Below are positions 18,620 through 28,146 of a stretch of 64,000 bases of DNA, piece after piece (positions within the stretch are counted from its first letter, which is position 1; each line of letters begins with the position of its first letter). The stretch spans positions 35,807 through 99,806 of the forward strand of contig NZ_JAFIWB010000021.1 of the NCBI RefSeq assembly GCF_017163705.1. Reading direction: 5' to 3'. The translations under genes and the position numbers were made by a program. The notes beneath the pieces are model-generated. The model worked only from the letters and a program-made list of their open reading frames with translations. It searched no databases and was not told where the DNA came from. Origin of the DNA: Xanthomonas bonasiae. Lineage in GTDB: Bacteria > Pseudomonadota > Gammaproteobacteria > Xanthomonadales > Xanthomonadaceae.

Positions 18620-19627
18620 GTGATCCAGTTCGAGCACCTGCACAAGTCCTACTCCGTCGCCGGCCAATCGGTCGTGGCGCTGCATCCGCTCGACCTGGAA
18701 ATCCGGGCCGGCGAGGTGTTCGGCATCATCGGCCATTCCGGCGCCGGCAAGTCCACGCTGATCCGGCTGATCAACCGGCTCGAGGAGCCCAGCGGCGGGC
18801 GCCTGCTGATCGACGGCGAGGACGTCACCGCGCTGGACCGCGCCGGGCTGCGCACGCTGCGCCGGCGCATCGGCATGATCTTCCAGCACTTCAACCTGCT
18901 GTCCTCGCGCACGGTGGCCGGCAACGTCGCCTTCCCGCTGGAACTGGCCGGCACCGCGCGCGCGCAGATCGACGCGCGGGTGGCCGAGCTGCTGGCCCGG
19001 GTCGGCCTGGACGAGCACGCCAACAAGTATCCGGCGCAGCTGTCGGGCGGGCAGAAGCAGCGCGTCGGCATCGCCCGCGCGCTGGCCACCGGGCCGCAGA
19101 TCCTGCTGTGCGACGAGGCCACCAGCGCGCTGGATCCGCAGACCACCGCCTCGGTGCTGAGCCTGCTGGCACAGATCAACCGCGAGCTGGGCCTGACCAT
19201 CGTGCTGATCACCCACGAGATGGAGGTGATCCGCCGCGTCTGCGACCGCGTGGCGGTGCTCGATGCCGGGCATCTGGTCGAGAGCGGGCCGGTCACCGAG
19301 GTGTTCCTGCATCCGCGCCATCCGACCACGCGCCGCTTCGTATCCGAGGCCGAACACGTGGACGAGGGCGAACTGCATCGCGACTTCACCGCGGTGGCCG
19401 GGCGCATCGTGCGCCTGACCTTCCTCGGCGGCGACACCTACGCCCCGCTGCTCGGACGCATCGCGCGCGAGACCGCGGTGGACTACAACATCCTGTCCGG
19501 GCGCATCGACCGGATCAAGGACACCCCGTACGGCCAGCTGACCGTGGCCCTGGTCGGCGGCGACCTGGACGCGGCGCAGGCCGGGTTCGTCGCCGCCGGC
19601 GTGCATGTCGAGGAACTGCGCCGATGA
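18620..19627 (+). CDS. metN: Methionine ABC transporter ATPase MetN
   Basis: 335 aa from GTG 18620. It powers D/L-methionine import through MetI with binding protein MetQ. The Walker A site is GHSGAGKST (about residue 38), the Q-loop is in [15 protein letters not shown], the signature is [15 protein letters not shown], Walker B is [12 protein letters not shown], and the C-terminal NIL regulatory domain (about residues 250-335) is where methionine feedback-inhibits. MIFQHFNLL and the NIL domain distinguish MetN from other importers. It is the first gene of metN-metI-metQ, with ATGA overlap to metI. No SAM riboswitch is recognisable upstream. Confidence 0.94.
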   Translation: MIQFEHLHKSYSVAGQSVVALHPLDLEIRAGEVFGIIGHSGAGKSTLIRLINRLEEPSGGRLLIDGEDVTALDRAGLRTLRRRIGMIFQHFNLLSSRTVAGNVAFPLELAGTARAQIDARVAELLARVGLDEHANKYPAQLSGGQKQRVGIARALATGPQILLCDEATSALDPQTTASVLSLLAQINRELGLTIVLITHEMEVIRRVCDRVAVLDAGHLVESGPVTEVFLHPRHPTTRRFVSEAEHVDEGELHRDFTAVAGRIVRLTFLGGDTYAPLLGRIARETAVDYNILSGRIDRIKDTPYGQLTVALVGGDLDAAQAGFVAAGVHVEELRR

Positions 19628-20319
19628 TCCCGTTCGCGACCGCCGCCACTGGCTTCTTCCGCAATCTCGACGCGGGCAAATGGGCCGAGATCGGCCGCGC
19701 CACGCTGGACACGCTGCTGATGCTCGGCGGCTCGTTGCCGCTGACCCTGCTGATCGGCCTGCCGCTGGGCGTGCTGCTGTTCCTGACCGGCCCGCGCCAG
19801 ACCCACCAGCGGCCGCTGCTGTACGGCACGCTGGCGCTGGCGATCAACGTGCTGCGCTCGGTGCCCTTCATCATCCTGATGATCGCGATGATCCCGCTGA
19901 CGCTGTGGGCGATGGGCACCTCGCTGGGCGTGCGCGGCGCGATCCTGCCGCTGGTGGTGGGCGCGGCGCCGTTCTATGCGCGGCTGGTGGAAACGGCGCT
20001 GCGCGAAGTGGACCGCGGCGTGGTCGAAGCCAGCCTGGCGATGGGCGCGACCACCTGGCAACTGGTCACGCGGGTGCTGTTGCCCGAGGCGCGGCCGGGG
20101 CTGATCGCCGGCGCTACGGTGACCACCATCGCCCTGATCGGCTTCACCGCGATGGGCGGCGCGATCGGTTCCGGCGGGCTCGGCGACCTGGCCTATCGCG
20201 ACGGCTACCAACGCTCGCACGCCGACGTGGCGCTGATCACCGTGGTGGTGCTGCTGTTGCTGGTGCAGGGGCTGCAGATGCTCGGCGATCGGCTGGTCGC
20301 GCATTACAGCCGGCGCTGA
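19624..20319 (+). CDS. metI: Methionine ABC transporter permease MetI
   Basis: 231 aa with five to six membrane helices. The coupling loop [22 protein letters not shown] (about residues 138-160) is the EAA motif that docks on Met[20 protein letters not shown] and [20 protein letters not shown] are MetI signatures. ATG 19624 overlaps the metN stop by four bases, giving tight coupling. The methionine-binding lipoprotein metQ follows after 198 bases that include a GTAGGAGC-type inverted repeat. Confidence 0.94.
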   Translation: MIPFATAATGFFRNLDAGKWAEIGRATLDTLLMLGGSLPLTLLIGLPLGVLLFLTGPRQTHQRPLLYGTLALAINVLRSVPFIILMIAMIPLTLWAMGTSLGVRGAILPLVVGAAPFYARLVETALREVDRGVVEASLAMGATTWQLVTRVLLPEARPGLIAGATVTTIALIGFTAMGGAIGSGGLGDLAYRDGYQRSHADVALITVVVLLLLVQGLQMLGDRLVAHYSRR

Positions 20320-20344
20320 GTGCGCAGTGCCTTGCATCGCTCTT

Positions 20345-20413
20345 CTGTAGGAGCGGCTTCAGCCGCGACCGGGTCTATCGGTGAAGCGGTCGCGGCTGAA
20401 GCCGCTCCTACAG
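20345..20413. repeat. Complete GTAGGAGC inverted repeat between metI and metQ
   Basis: CTGTAGGAGCGGCTTCAGCC at 20345-20364 is mirrored exactly by the sequence ending GGCTGAAGCCGCTCCTACAG at 20394-20413. Transcribed, it would form a long hairpin inside a transport operon, a position that could set the relative amounts of metNI and metQ message. Confidence 0.85.
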
Positions 20414-20517
20414 AAAAGCCAGGCAGCCTTTTCTCCGCGCGCAGCGGCTGGGTCTGCTAGCTTGCCCGCAGTGCCGTCCGCGTCATTCTCATTCCCCACG
20501 TTTCCGGATTCCCGCCC

Positions 20518-21321
20518 ATGACCAAACTCCCGCTTCGTCTGCTGCTCGGCGCCGCCGTGCTCGCCCTGGCCGCCTGCGGCAAGTCCACCTCCGCGACCGA
20601 CACCGCGCGGCTCAGCGTCGCCGCCACCGCGGTGCCGCATGCGGAGATCCTCGAGGTGGTCAAGCCGCTGCTGGAGAAACAGGGCGTGACCCTGGACGTG
20701 CGCGTGTTCAACGACTACGTGCAGCCCAACGATCAGGTGGTGCAGAAACAGATCGACGTGAACTACTTCCAGACCGAGCCGTACCTGGATGCCTACAACC
20801 GCGATCGCAAGAGCGATCTGGTCACCGTGATCGGCGTGCACATCGAGCCGTTTGGCGCCTATTCGCGCCGCTTCAAGTCGCTGGCCGAGCTGCCGCAGGG
20901 CGCCGACGTGGTGATTCCCAACGATCCCAGCAACAACAGCCGCGCGCTGATCCTGCTCGACAAGGCCGGGGTCATCAAGCTCAAGGATCCGGGCAATGCG
21001 CTGTCCACCCAGCGCGACATCGTCGCCAACCCGAAGCAGCTGAAATTCCGCGAGCTGGATTCGGCGATGCTGCCGCGGGTGCTGGACCAGGTCGACCTGG
21101 CCCTGATCAACACCAACTACGCGCTCGACGCCGGCCTCAATCCCACCCGCGATGCGCTGGCGATCGAGAGCAAGGACTCGCCGTACGTGAACTTCCTGGT
21201 CGCGCGCGCCGACAACAAGGACGATCCGCGCGTGCAGAAGCTGGCCAAGGCGCTGACCAGCCCCGAGGTCAAGGCCTTCATCGAGCGCAAGTACCAGGGC
21301 GCGGTCCTGCCGGCGTTCTGA
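20518..21321 (+). CDS. metQ: Methionine-binding lipoprotein MetQ
   Basis: 267 aa. The lipobox ALAACGKS places the mature protein on the inner membrane facing the periplasm. Family motifs of the NlpA/MetQ group are VAATAVPHAEILEVVKPLLE, DVRVFNDYVQPNDQVVQKQI, VNYFQTEPYLDAYN, GAYSRRFKSLAELPQGADVVIPND, ALILLDKAGVIKLKD and ALINTNYALDAGLNP. It supplies methionine to MetNI. The repeat upstream and the larger gap leave room for an own promoter, but I see no clear one. Confidence 0.94.
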   Translation: MTKLPLRLLLGAAVLALAACGKSTSATDTARLSVAATAVPHAEILEVVKPLLEKQGVTLDVRVFNDYVQPNDQVVQKQIDVNYFQTEPYLDAYNRDRKSDLVTVIGVHIEPFGAYSRRFKSLAELPQGADVVIPNDPSNNSRALILLDKAGVIKLKDPGNALSTQRDIVANPKQLKFRELDSAMLPRVLDQVDLALINTNYALDAGLNPTRDALAIESKDSPYVNFLVARADNKDDPRVQKLAKALTSPEVKAFIERKYQGAVLPAF

Positions 21322-21334
21322 GCGGAGCCCGCGC

Positions 21335-21898
21335 ATGCCGCTGTTGCTGGCCATTCCCCTGGCGATCGTGATCGCGCTGGCGGTGACCGCGGTGCTGTTG
21401 CCGTTGTCGCTGCTGCAGCGTTTCCGCTATGGCACCTCGCGGCGCCAGGCGCGGGCGTGGCTGGCCAGCGTGCAGTTCTGGTCGGCGCTGGTGTCGAGCC
21501 TCGTGTTGCTGGGCTTCGCGTTGATCGCCGCGCACTGGTGGCCCGATGCGGCGATGTATGCCTGCATCGGCTGGGTGGCGGGCCTGGGCCTGGGCGCGCT
21601 GGGCATCTGGTTGAGCCGGTTCGAACCGCTGCCGCAGGGCCTGTACTACACGCCGAACCTGTGGCTGGTGCTGGCGTTGACGCTGCTGGTGGTGGCGCGC
21701 ATCGGCGCCGGTCTGCTGCAGGGCTGGCGCAGCATGAGCGAAGGCGCGGCCTGGCCGGCGCAGGGCTGGATGAGCCACGCCAGCCTGCTTGCGGCGGCGG
21801 CGCTGTTGCTCGGCTACGCGTGCGCGTATGCATGGCTGTTGCGGCGCAAGGTGCGCCATTTCGATCGCTATCGCGGCTACGACCGTTCGCCGCGCTGA
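21335..21898 (+). CDS. Multi-pass membrane protein, unknown (DUF1453-like?)
   Basis: 187 aa with about five hydrophobic helices (residues 3-25, 47-65, 72-92, 107-125, 150-170) and basic loops and C-terminus (RRKVRHFDRYRGYDRSPR), suggesting a cytoplasmic tail. The pattern resembles CcdC/DUF1453-type membrane proteins, but I am not confident. It follows metQ by only 13 bases on the same strand, so it is probably transcribed with the met operon. A perfect bidirectional terminator follows. Confidence 0.6.
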   Translation: MPLLLAIPLAIVIALAVTAVLLPLSLLQRFRYGTSRRQARAWLASVQFWSALVSSLVLLGFALIAAHWWPDAAMYACIGWVAGLGLGALGIWLSRFEPLPQGLYYTPNLWLVLALTLLVVARIGAGLLQGWRSMSEGAAWPAQGWMSHASLLAAAALLLGYACAYAWLLRRKVRHFDRYRGYDRSPR

Positions 21899-21931
21899 GC
21901 CGCGCGCGCGCAGACGCGCGAAGCCACAAAA

Positions 21932-21955
21932 CAAACGGGCCCGAAGGCCCGTTTG
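21932..21955. terminator. Bidirectional terminator between convergent genes
   Basis: CAAACGGGCC at 21932-21941 and GGCCCGTTTG at 21946-21955 form a perfect 10-bp stem with a CGAA loop. T-rich sequence follows on the plus strand and the complement of AAAACAAA follows on the minus strand, so it can end both the met-side transcript and the ompW transcript. Confidence 0.85.
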
Positions 21956-21978
21956 CATGTGACGCGGAGCAGGCGTGC

Positions 21979-22611
21979 TTAGAAGCGCGCGCCGACGCCG
22001 AAGCTGACCAGCCACGGATCCAGCTTCAGGTCCTGGCCGGTGCCGCTGCCGGCGACCTGCACTTCCGGACGCGAATGCATGTAGCGGGCATCGGCGCGGG
22101 CGAACCAGGTCGAGTTGATGTTCATGTCCACGCCGACGGTGCCGATCGCACCCTTGGCGGTGTCCAGGCCGACGTGCTGGCCGCTGGCCGACAGGCCGTC
22201 GATCTTCTCGTTGCTGAAGTTGGACTCGTAGTAACCGACGCCGACGAACGGACGGAACACGTTGTCCGCCTGGCCGAAGTGGTACTGGCCGCTCAGCGCG
22301 ATCGGCTGCTGCTCGACGGTGCCGACCTTGCCCACGCCGCTGGCGCTGACGCGGTGGTTGAACTTGTCGGCGGCGCCCCACAGTTCGACGGCCCAGTTGT
22401 CGTTGATCAGCCAGCTGGCGCTGATGGTCGGGGCCGGGCCGCCGTCGACGTCGAGGCCGTTGGCCGGCTTGGAATGGGGGTCGAGCAGGGTCGCGCTGCC
22501 GACGACGGCAAAGCGCTTGCCGGATGCGGTGTCGCCGTCCTGCGCAAATGCGGCAGGCGCGAACGCAAGGGCGGAAACGACAGCCAGGCTCAGGATTTGA
22601 ATGGACCGCAT
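21979..22611 (-). CDS. ompW: OmpW family outer-membrane protein
   Basis: 210 aa. A signal peptide (MRSIQILSLAVVSALAFAPAAFA) is followed by an eight-stranded barrel ending in the outer-membrane signature VSFGVGARF (terminal Phe). OmpW hallmarks are PAPTISASWLINDNWAVELW, QPIALSGQYHFG, FRPFVGVGYYESNF and SRPEVQVAGSGTGQDLKLDPWLVSFG. OmpW forms a narrow channel for small hydrophobic molecules and is often stress-regulated. The ATG at 22609-22611 follows GAGGAGATTCCC. The 182 bases upstream to the next gene contain its promoter region without a clear box. Confidence 0.93.
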   Translation of the reverse strand: MRSIQILSLAVVSALAFAPAAFAQDGDTASGKRFAVVGSATLLDPHSKPANGLDVDGGPAPTISASWLINDNWAVELWGAADKFNHRVSASGVGKVGTVEQQPIALSGQYHFGQADNVFRPFVGVGYYESNFSNEKIDGLSASGQHVGLDTAKGAIGTVGVDMNINSTWFARADARYMHSRPEVQVAGSGTGQDLKLDPWLVSFGVGARF

Positions 22612-22793
22612 GGGAATCTCCTCAATCTTTTTTTTGTGGGGCCACAGGAGTGGGCGCGCACACCGTATCGATGAGAAGATGAATCGACGCCGACCTCGGC
22701 CGAGCGGATGCAGGCATCGTTCAGACACCGGCGTTGGATGCTTGAAATAACGAGGTTTTAAGACTTGGCGATGTTCACCCAGATGCGCGCGAC

Positions 22794-23333
22794 GTGACGA
22801 TGCAGGACGTGTTGCAGGGCCTGCCTGCGCAGATTCGCGACGATTGCCGGGTGCTGATTCTCGGCTCGATGCCCGGCGCGATGTCGCTGCAGCACGCGCG
22901 CTACTACGCGCATCCGCGCAATCGCCTGTGGCCGTTGCTGGGCGCGCTGTGCGGCTTCGATCCGCAACTGGACTACGCCGCGCGGTTGCAGGCGATGCAG
23001 GCCTGCGGCGCGGGCCTGTGGGACGTGATCGGCCAGTGCCGGCGCAGCGGCAGCCTGGATGCGGCGATCGTGCGCGGCAGCGAAGTGCCCAATCCCTTGC
23101 CCGCGCGCATCGCGCAGTTGCCGCAGTTGCGCGCGATCGCCTGCAACGGCGCGGCGGCGGCGCAGGCGTTCGCGCGTTTCGTGCAGCCGCAGCTGGCGCC
23201 GCGCGAACCGCCGCTGACGGTGCTGGCGCTGCCCTCGACCAGCCCGGCCAACGCCGCGTTCTCGCTGCCGCGGTTGCAGCAGGCCTGGGCGCCGCTGCAG
23301 GTCTGGCTCGCGCCGCCGTCGGCGGCGCGCTAG
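22794..23333 (+). CDS. DNA-deoxyinosine glycosylase (UDG superfamily family 6-like)
   Basis: 179 aa. The gene resembles small hypoxanthine-DNA glycosylases of the uracil-DNA glycosylase superfamily, which excise deaminated adenine. Diagnostic sequences are VLILGSMPGAMSLQHARYYA at the N-terminus with HPRNRLWPLLGA after it, GLWDVIGQCRRSGSLDAAI in the middle, IACNGAAAAQAF, and ALPSTSPANAAFSL near the end. The alternative initiator ATG at 22800 is equally possible. It converges on the TspO-like gene with only 11 bases between stops. Confidence 0.82.
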   Translation: MTMQDVLQGLPAQIRDDCRVLILGSMPGAMSLQHARYYAHPRNRLWPLLGALCGFDPQLDYAARLQAMQACGAGLWDVIGQCRRSGSLDAAIVRGSEVPNPLPARIAQLPQLRAIACNGAAAAQAFARFVQPQLAPREPPLTVLALPSTSPANAAFSLPRLQQAWAPLQVWLAPPSAAR

Positions 23334-23344
23334 CGGAGGACCAC

Positions 23345-24103
23345 TCAGTGCAGCGCGCGTCGCGCCGGCGCGCGCAGCCGTAGCCACAGGGTCTGCACCA
23401 GCAACACCGCAGCCAGCGCCAACGCCACCCACGCCGCGCTGCGTGCGCCGTCCAGGCCGCTGCCGGCCTGCTTGACGTAGACCGCGGCCAGCGCCCACAG
23501 CGCCGCCGCGACATAGGCCAAGTTGCCGCGCATCGCCCGGTTCAGGCCGAGCAGCAGCGCACCGGCCAGCGCGAACAGCACCAGGCTCCACGGCAGCATG
23601 TGTTCGGTGGACAGCCAGCGGTAGGCGACGATCACCTGCGCGGTGTTGAGGAAGGCGGCCAGCGACAGCCAGCCGGCGTGCAGCGACAGCGGCAGCCAGG
23701 CCCACAGCGCCTGCCACGGCTCGGCGCGCGGATCGCGCGACAGGCGCAGCGCGGCTAGCGCCAGGCACCCCAGCGCCGCCCAGATCACCGCCAGCGCCAG
23801 CAGGAAATGCTGCTGCGAGAACACCGGCATCCACAGCGCGGTCAGGCCGAAGCCCAGCGCCGCCGGCAGCCGCACCTGCGCCAGCGCGCTGTCGCGCCGG
23901 CGCCGCGGCGACAGCTGCCACAGGCCGAAGGCCAGGTCGAGCAGGAAGATCGGGCCCCAGATCGCGAACGCGTAGCCGGCGGCGACGATCAGGGTCGGGT
24001 AGCGGTCGGAGATCGCGCCGTTGGTCGGGCCGAACGCGCCGCGTTGCGAGAACCAGGCGACCAGCGGCATCGCCAACGACATCAACAGCACGAACGCACG
24101 CAT
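23345..24103 (-). CDS. TspO/MBR-like tryptophan-rich membrane protein
   Basis: 252 aa, about seven hydrophobic helices and many Trp residues. GYAFAIWGPIFLLDLAFGLW, FLLALAVIWAALGCLALAAL, WALWAWLPLSLHAGWLSLAA and AAFLNTAQVIVAYRWL resemble the tryptophan-rich sensory/TspO-like family, which binds tetrapyrroles in related bacteria, although this protein is longer than a classic 160-residue TspO. It is a single gene convergent with the DNA glycosylase. Moderate confidence in the family, low in any function. Confidence 0.65.
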   Translation of the reverse strand: MRAFVLLMSLAMPLVAWFSQRGAFGPTNGAISDRYPTLIVAAGYAFAIWGPIFLLDLAFGLWQLSPRRRRDSALAQVRLPAALGFGLTALWMPVFSQQHFLLALAVIWAALGCLALAALRLSRDPRAEPWQALWAWLPLSLHAGWLSLAAFLNTAQVIVAYRWLSTEHMLPWSLVLFALAGALLLGLNRAMRGNLAYVAAALWALAAVYVKQAGSGLDGARSAAWVALALAAVLLVQTLWLRLRAPARRALH

Positions 24104-24349
24104 GGCGGCACTCCGATCGGGGTGCGGCGCATGCTAGGCGCCTGCCCGTGAAGGCGGCGCGCCGCGCGTGGCGGCGATGACCCCCGGGACAATGCGCAGG
24201 CGTACAGTCCGCCGCGAACGCCGCAGACACGCGCTTCCCGGTGCCACGGCGCGCCCGCTGCGGGTTTTTTTGCCCGGCAAAGGTTGGCGCTGCGGCTGCG
24301 GGCCGCCACAATAGGGGTTTCCCCCTCATTAGTTGCCGGAGTTGCCCGC

Positions 24350-26119
24350 ATGGCCGAAATCAAGGAAGCACTTGTCCCCGATATCGGTGACTACAGCGAC
24401 GTCCCGGTAATCGAAGTGCTGGTGGCGGTCGGCGACACGGTGAAGAAGGACCAGAGCCTGGTCACCCTGGAGTCGGACAAGGCGACGATGGAAGTGCCGT
24501 CGCCGTTCGCCGGCGTGGTCAAGGAGCTGAAGGTCAAGATCGGCGACAGCCTGTCCGAAGGCAAGCTGGTGGCCTTGATCGAAGTGGCCGAGGACGGCGC
24601 CAGTGCCGCCGCACCGGCGCCGGCGGCCGCGAAGGCCGCGCCAGCGCCGGCCAAGCAGGAGCCGGCCCCGCCGGCGCCGGCCGCGCAGCAGGCGACCAAG
24701 CCGGTCCCGGCAGGGAATGCCGGCGGCGGCATCGTCGAGGCGCGCGTGCCGGACATCGGCGACTACAGCGACGTGCCGGTCATCGAAGTGCTGGTCGCGG
24801 TCGGCGACACCGTGGCCAAGGACCAGAGCCTGGTCACCCTGGAATCGGACAAGGCGACGATGGAAGTGCCTTCGTCGGTGGCCGGCGTGGTCAAGGAACT
24901 GAAGGTCAAGGTCGGCGACAGCCTGTCCGAGGGCAAGGTCGTGGCGCTGATCGAAGTGGCCGGCGCCAATGCCGACGCGCCGGCGGCAGGCGCGATCCAG
25001 CCCAGCGCCGAGACCGGCGGCGGGGTGGAGCCGGTCCCGGCTTCGGCCGCGCCGGACAAGCTCGCGCAGCGCGAGATCGCCCAGGTGCAGGGCTCGGCGC
25101 CGGCCAAGGCGGGCGCGTCCGCGCCGTCGGCCGGCACCCCGAGCAGCCCGCCGGTGGAGTTCAACGCCGACAGCGTGCTGCCGCAGAAGGTGCCCTACGC
25201 CAGCCCGGCGGTGCGCGTGTTCGCGCGCGAACTGGGCGTGGACCTGTTCCAGGTCAGCGGCACCGAGCACGGCGGCCGCATCACCAAAGACGACGTGCAG
25301 CGCTACGTCAAGGCCGCGCTGGCGGGCGGCGTGCCGGCCGCAGCGGCTGGCGGCGCGCCGTCGGCCGGCGGCGGCAACGGCCTGAACCTGCTGCCGTGGC
25401 CGAAGGTGGACTTCGCCAAGTTCGGCGAGGTCGAGGTCAAGCCGCTGTCGCGGATCAAGAAGATCTCCGGCGCCAACCTGGCGCGCAACTGGGCGATGAT
25501 CCCGCACGTCACCCAGTTCGAGCAGGCCGACATCACCGACCTGGAAGCCCTGCGCGTGGCGTTGAACAAGGAGAACGAGAAGGCCGGCATCAAGCTGACC
25601 ATGCTCGCCTTCCTGCTCAAGGCCAGCGCCGCGGCGCTGAAGCAGTTCCCCGACTTCAACGCCTCGCTGGATGCGGCCGGCGAGAACCTGACCCTGAAGA
25701 AGTACTTCCATATCGGTTTCGCCGCCGACACCCCGAACGGGCTGGTGGTGCCGGTGATCCGCGACGTGGACAAGAAGGGCGTGGTCGAGCTGGCGCGCGA
25801 GAGCGGCGAACTGGCCAAGAAGGCGCGCGACGGCAAGCTCGGCCCGGCCGAGATGAGCGGCGGCTGCTTCTCGATCAGCTCGCTCGGCGGCATCGGCGGC
25901 ACCGCGTTCACCCCGATCGTCAATGCGCCGGAAGTGGCGATCCTGGGCGTGTCCAAGTCGGCGATCCAGCCGGTGTGGAACGGCAAGGAATTCGCGCCCA
26001 AGCTGATGCTGCCGCTGTCGCTGAGCTACGACCACCGGGTCATCGACGGCGCCGCGGCGGCGCGCTTCACCACCTACCTGAGCCAGGTGCTGGCGGACAT
26101 GCGCCGCGTGCTGCTGTAA
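24350..26119 (+). CDS. aceF: Pyruvate dehydrogenase E2, dihydrolipoamide acetyltransferase
   Basis: 589 aa. E2 moves acetyl groups from E1 to CoA through swinging lipoyl arms. Two lipoyl domains (about residues 1-78 and 125-203) each carry the lipoylated Lys in TLESDKATMEVPS; Ala/Pro-rich hinges follow each. The E1/E3-binding domain is near residue 280 (YASPAVRVFARELGVDL), and the catalytic core ends with SLSYDHRVIDGAAAARFTTY containing the active-site His near residue 561. The next gene is lpdA (E3). The E1 gene aceE is not within the window, so the complex is encoded at two loci. Confidence 0.96.
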   Translation: MAEIKEALVPDIGDYSDVPVIEVLVAVGDTVKKDQSLVTLESDKATMEVPSPFAGVVKELKVKIGDSLSEGKLVALIEVAEDGASAAAPAPAAAKAAPAPAKQEPAPPAPAAQQATKPVPAGNAGGGIVEARVPDIGDYSDVPVIEVLVAVGDTVAKDQSLVTLESDKATMEVPSSVAGVVKELKVKVGDSLSEGKVVALIEVAGANADAPAAGAIQPSAETGGGVEPVPASAAPDKLAQREIAQVQGSAPAKAGASAPSAGTPSSPPVEFNADSVLPQKVPYASPAVRVFARELGVDLFQVSGTEHGGRITKDDVQRYVKAALAGGVPAAAAGGAPSAGGGNGLNLLPWPKVDFAKFGEVEVKPLSRIKKISGANLARNWAMIPHVTQFEQADITDLEALRVALNKENEKAGIKLTMLAFLLKASAAALKQFPDFNASLDAAGENLTLKKYFHIGFAADTPNGLVVPVIRDVDKKGVVELARESGELAKKARDGKLGPAEMSGGCFSISSLGGIGGTAFTPIVNAPEVAILGVSKSAIQPVWNGKEFAPKLMLPLSLSYDHRVIDGAAAARFTTYLSQVLADMRRVLL

Positions 26120-26250
26120 GTCCTGCCGCAACGGCGCCGCGCCCGGCGCGGCCCGTGTTTCCCCCACCCGCGCGCGCCGCGTCCATCGCGGCGCCGCCGT
26201 AGAACTGCAATCGCCCGCCGGCGTGCCGGCCGGGCCACAGGAGAAGCTGC

Positions 26251-28056
26251 ATGGCGGTCATTGAGGTCAAGGTCCCGGATATCGGCGACTACAGCGAGGT
26301 TCCGGTCATCGAAGTGCTGGTCGCGGTCGGCGACACGGTGAAGAAGGACCAGGGCCTGCTGACCCTGGAGTCGGACAAGGCCACGCTGGAAGTGCCGTCG
26401 GCGGCGGCCGGCGTGATCAAGGAGCTGAAGGTCAAGCTCGGCGACGTTCTGTCCGAGGGCGCGGTGATCGCGCTGCTGGAGACCGAGGACGCCGGCGCTG
26501 CGCCGGCCGCCGCGCCCGCGCCGGCCAAGGCCGAGGCGCCGGCCAGCAAGCCGCCGGTGGCGCCGTCGCATCGCGCCCCGGCCGAGCCGCCGGCGCCCAA
26601 GCCGGCGCTGGCCAGCGGCAAGCCGGCCGACATCGAATGCAAGATGGTGGTGCTCGGTGCCGGCCCCGGCGGCTACACCGCCGCGTTCCGCGCCGCCGAC
26701 CTGGGCCTGGACACGGTGCTGATCGAGCGCTACGCCAGCCTCGGCGGCGTCTGCCTCAACGTCGGCTGCATTCCGTCCAAGGCGCTGCTGCACGCGGCCG
26801 CGGTGATCGACGAGGTGGCCCATGCCGGCGACTTCGGCGTGACCTTCAGCGCGCCCAAGATCGCCCTGGACAAGCTGCGCGCGTACAAGGAAAGCGTGGT
26901 CGGCAAGCTCACCGGCGGCCTGGCCAGCATGGCCAAGCAGCGCAAGGTGCGCACCGTCACCGGGGTGGCGTCGTTCGTGTCGCCCAACGAGCTGGAGATC
27001 GTCGGCGCCGACGGCAAGACCCAGTTGCTGCGTTTCGAGCAGTGCATCATCGCCGCCGGTTCGCAGGCGGTGAAGCTGCCCAACTTCCCGTGGGACGACA
27101 AGCGGGTCATGGACTCCACCGACGCGCTGGAGCTGCAGGAGATCCCCAAGACCCTGCTGGTGGTCGGCGGCGGCATCATCGGCCTGGAAATGGCCACCGT
27201 GTACAGCGCGCTGGGCAGCAAGGTCACCGTGGTCGAGTTCATGGACCAGCTGATGCCGGGCGCCGACAAGGACCTGGTCAAGCCGCTGGCCGACCGGCTG
27301 AAGAAGCAGGGCGTGGAGGTCTACCTGAAGACCAAGGCCACCGAGGTCAAGGCCGACAAGAAGGGCATCACCGTGTCCTTTGAGGCCGCGGCCGAAGGCG
27401 AGCAGCCGGCGCTGGGCGCGACCAGCTACGACCGCGTGCTGGTCGCGGTGGGCCGTTCGCCGAACGGCAAGAAGATCGGCGCGGAGAAGGCCGGGGTGAA
27501 CGTCACCGAGCGCGGCTTCATCCCGGTCGACCGGCAGATGCGCAGCAACGTGCCGCACATCTTCGCCATCGGCGACATCGTCGGCAATCCGATGCTGGCG
27601 CACAAGGCCACCCACGAGGGCAAGCTGGCCGCGGAAGTGGCGGCGGGCGAGAAGAAGGAGTGGGTGGCGCGGGTGATCCCGTCGGTGGCCTACACCAACC
27701 CGGAAATCGCCTGGGTCGGCGTCACCGAGACCGAGGCCAAGGCCAAGGGCCTGAAGGTGGGCGTGGCCAAGTTCCCGTGGGCGGCCAGCGGCCGCGCCAT
27801 CGGCATCGGCCGCACCGAGGGCTTCACCAAGCTGATCTTCGACGAGGACACGCACCGCATCGTCGGCGGCGCCATCGTCGGCGTGCATGCCGGCGACCTG
27901 CTGGCCGAGATCGGCCTGGCGATCGAGATGGGCGCCGAGGCCGAGGACATCGGTCACACCATCCACGCGCATCCGACCCTGAGCGAGTCGGTCGGCATGG
28001 CCGCCGAGGTCTACGACGGCACCATTACCGACCTGTACATCCCGAAGAAGAAGTAA
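26251..28056 (+). CDS. lpdA: Dihydrolipoyl dehydrogenase E3 with N-terminal lipoyl domain
   Basis: 601 aa, about 125 longer than standard E3 because it carries its own lipoyl domain (residues 1-80, Lys in TLESDKATLEVPS), followed by an Ala/Pro linker. The flavoprotein part begins with VVLGAGPGGYTAAFRAADLG (FAD site); the redox disulfide is GGVCLNVGCIPSKALLHAAA. NAD binding is at VVGGGIIGLEMATVYSALG and the catalytic His-Glu pair is in TIHAHPTLSESVG. E3 reoxidises the lipoyl groups of E2. It is 131 bases downstream of aceF in one operon and is followed by a hairpin with a UUCG loop. Confidence 0.96.
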   Translation: MAVIEVKVPDIGDYSEVPVIEVLVAVGDTVKKDQGLLTLESDKATLEVPSAAAGVIKELKVKLGDVLSEGAVIALLETEDAGAAPAAAPAPAKAEAPASKPPVAPSHRAPAEPPAPKPALASGKPADIECKMVVLGAGPGGYTAAFRAADLGLDTVLIERYASLGGVCLNVGCIPSKALLHAAAVIDEVAHAGDFGVTFSAPKIALDKLRAYKESVVGKLTGGLASMAKQRKVRTVTGVASFVSPNELEIVGADGKTQLLRFEQCIIAAGSQAVKLPNFPWDDKRVMDSTDALELQEIPKTLLVVGGGIIGLEMATVYSALGSKVTVVEFMDQLMPGADKDLVKPLADRLKKQGVEVYLKTKATEVKADKKGITVSFEAAAEGEQPALGATSYDRVLVAVGRSPNGKKIGAEKAGVNVTERGFIPVDRQMRSNVPHIFAIGDIVGNPMLAHKATHEGKLAAEVAAGEKKEWVARVIPSVAYTNPEIAWVGVTETEAKAKGLKVGVAKFPWAASGRAIGIGRTEGFTKLIFDEDTHRIVGGAIVGVHAGDLLAEIGLAIEMGAEAEDIGHTIHAHPTLSESVGMAAEVYDGTITDLYIPKKK

Positions 28057-28080
28057 GCGGCTGGCGCACGCGCGACGCCG

Positions 28081-28106
28081 ACGACGCCCCGTTCGCGGGG
28101 CGTCGT
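28081..28106 (+). terminator. Hairpin after lpdA
   Basis: ACGACGCCCCG (28081-28091) pairs with CGGGGCGTCGT (28096-28106) around a TTCG tetraloop, 24 bases after the lpdA stop. The T-tract after it is weak, but the stem is perfect and very stable. Confidence 0.7.
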
Positions 28107-28146
28107 CCTGTCTGCGCGGCACCGCGCCGCGATTGCGGAGAATGCG

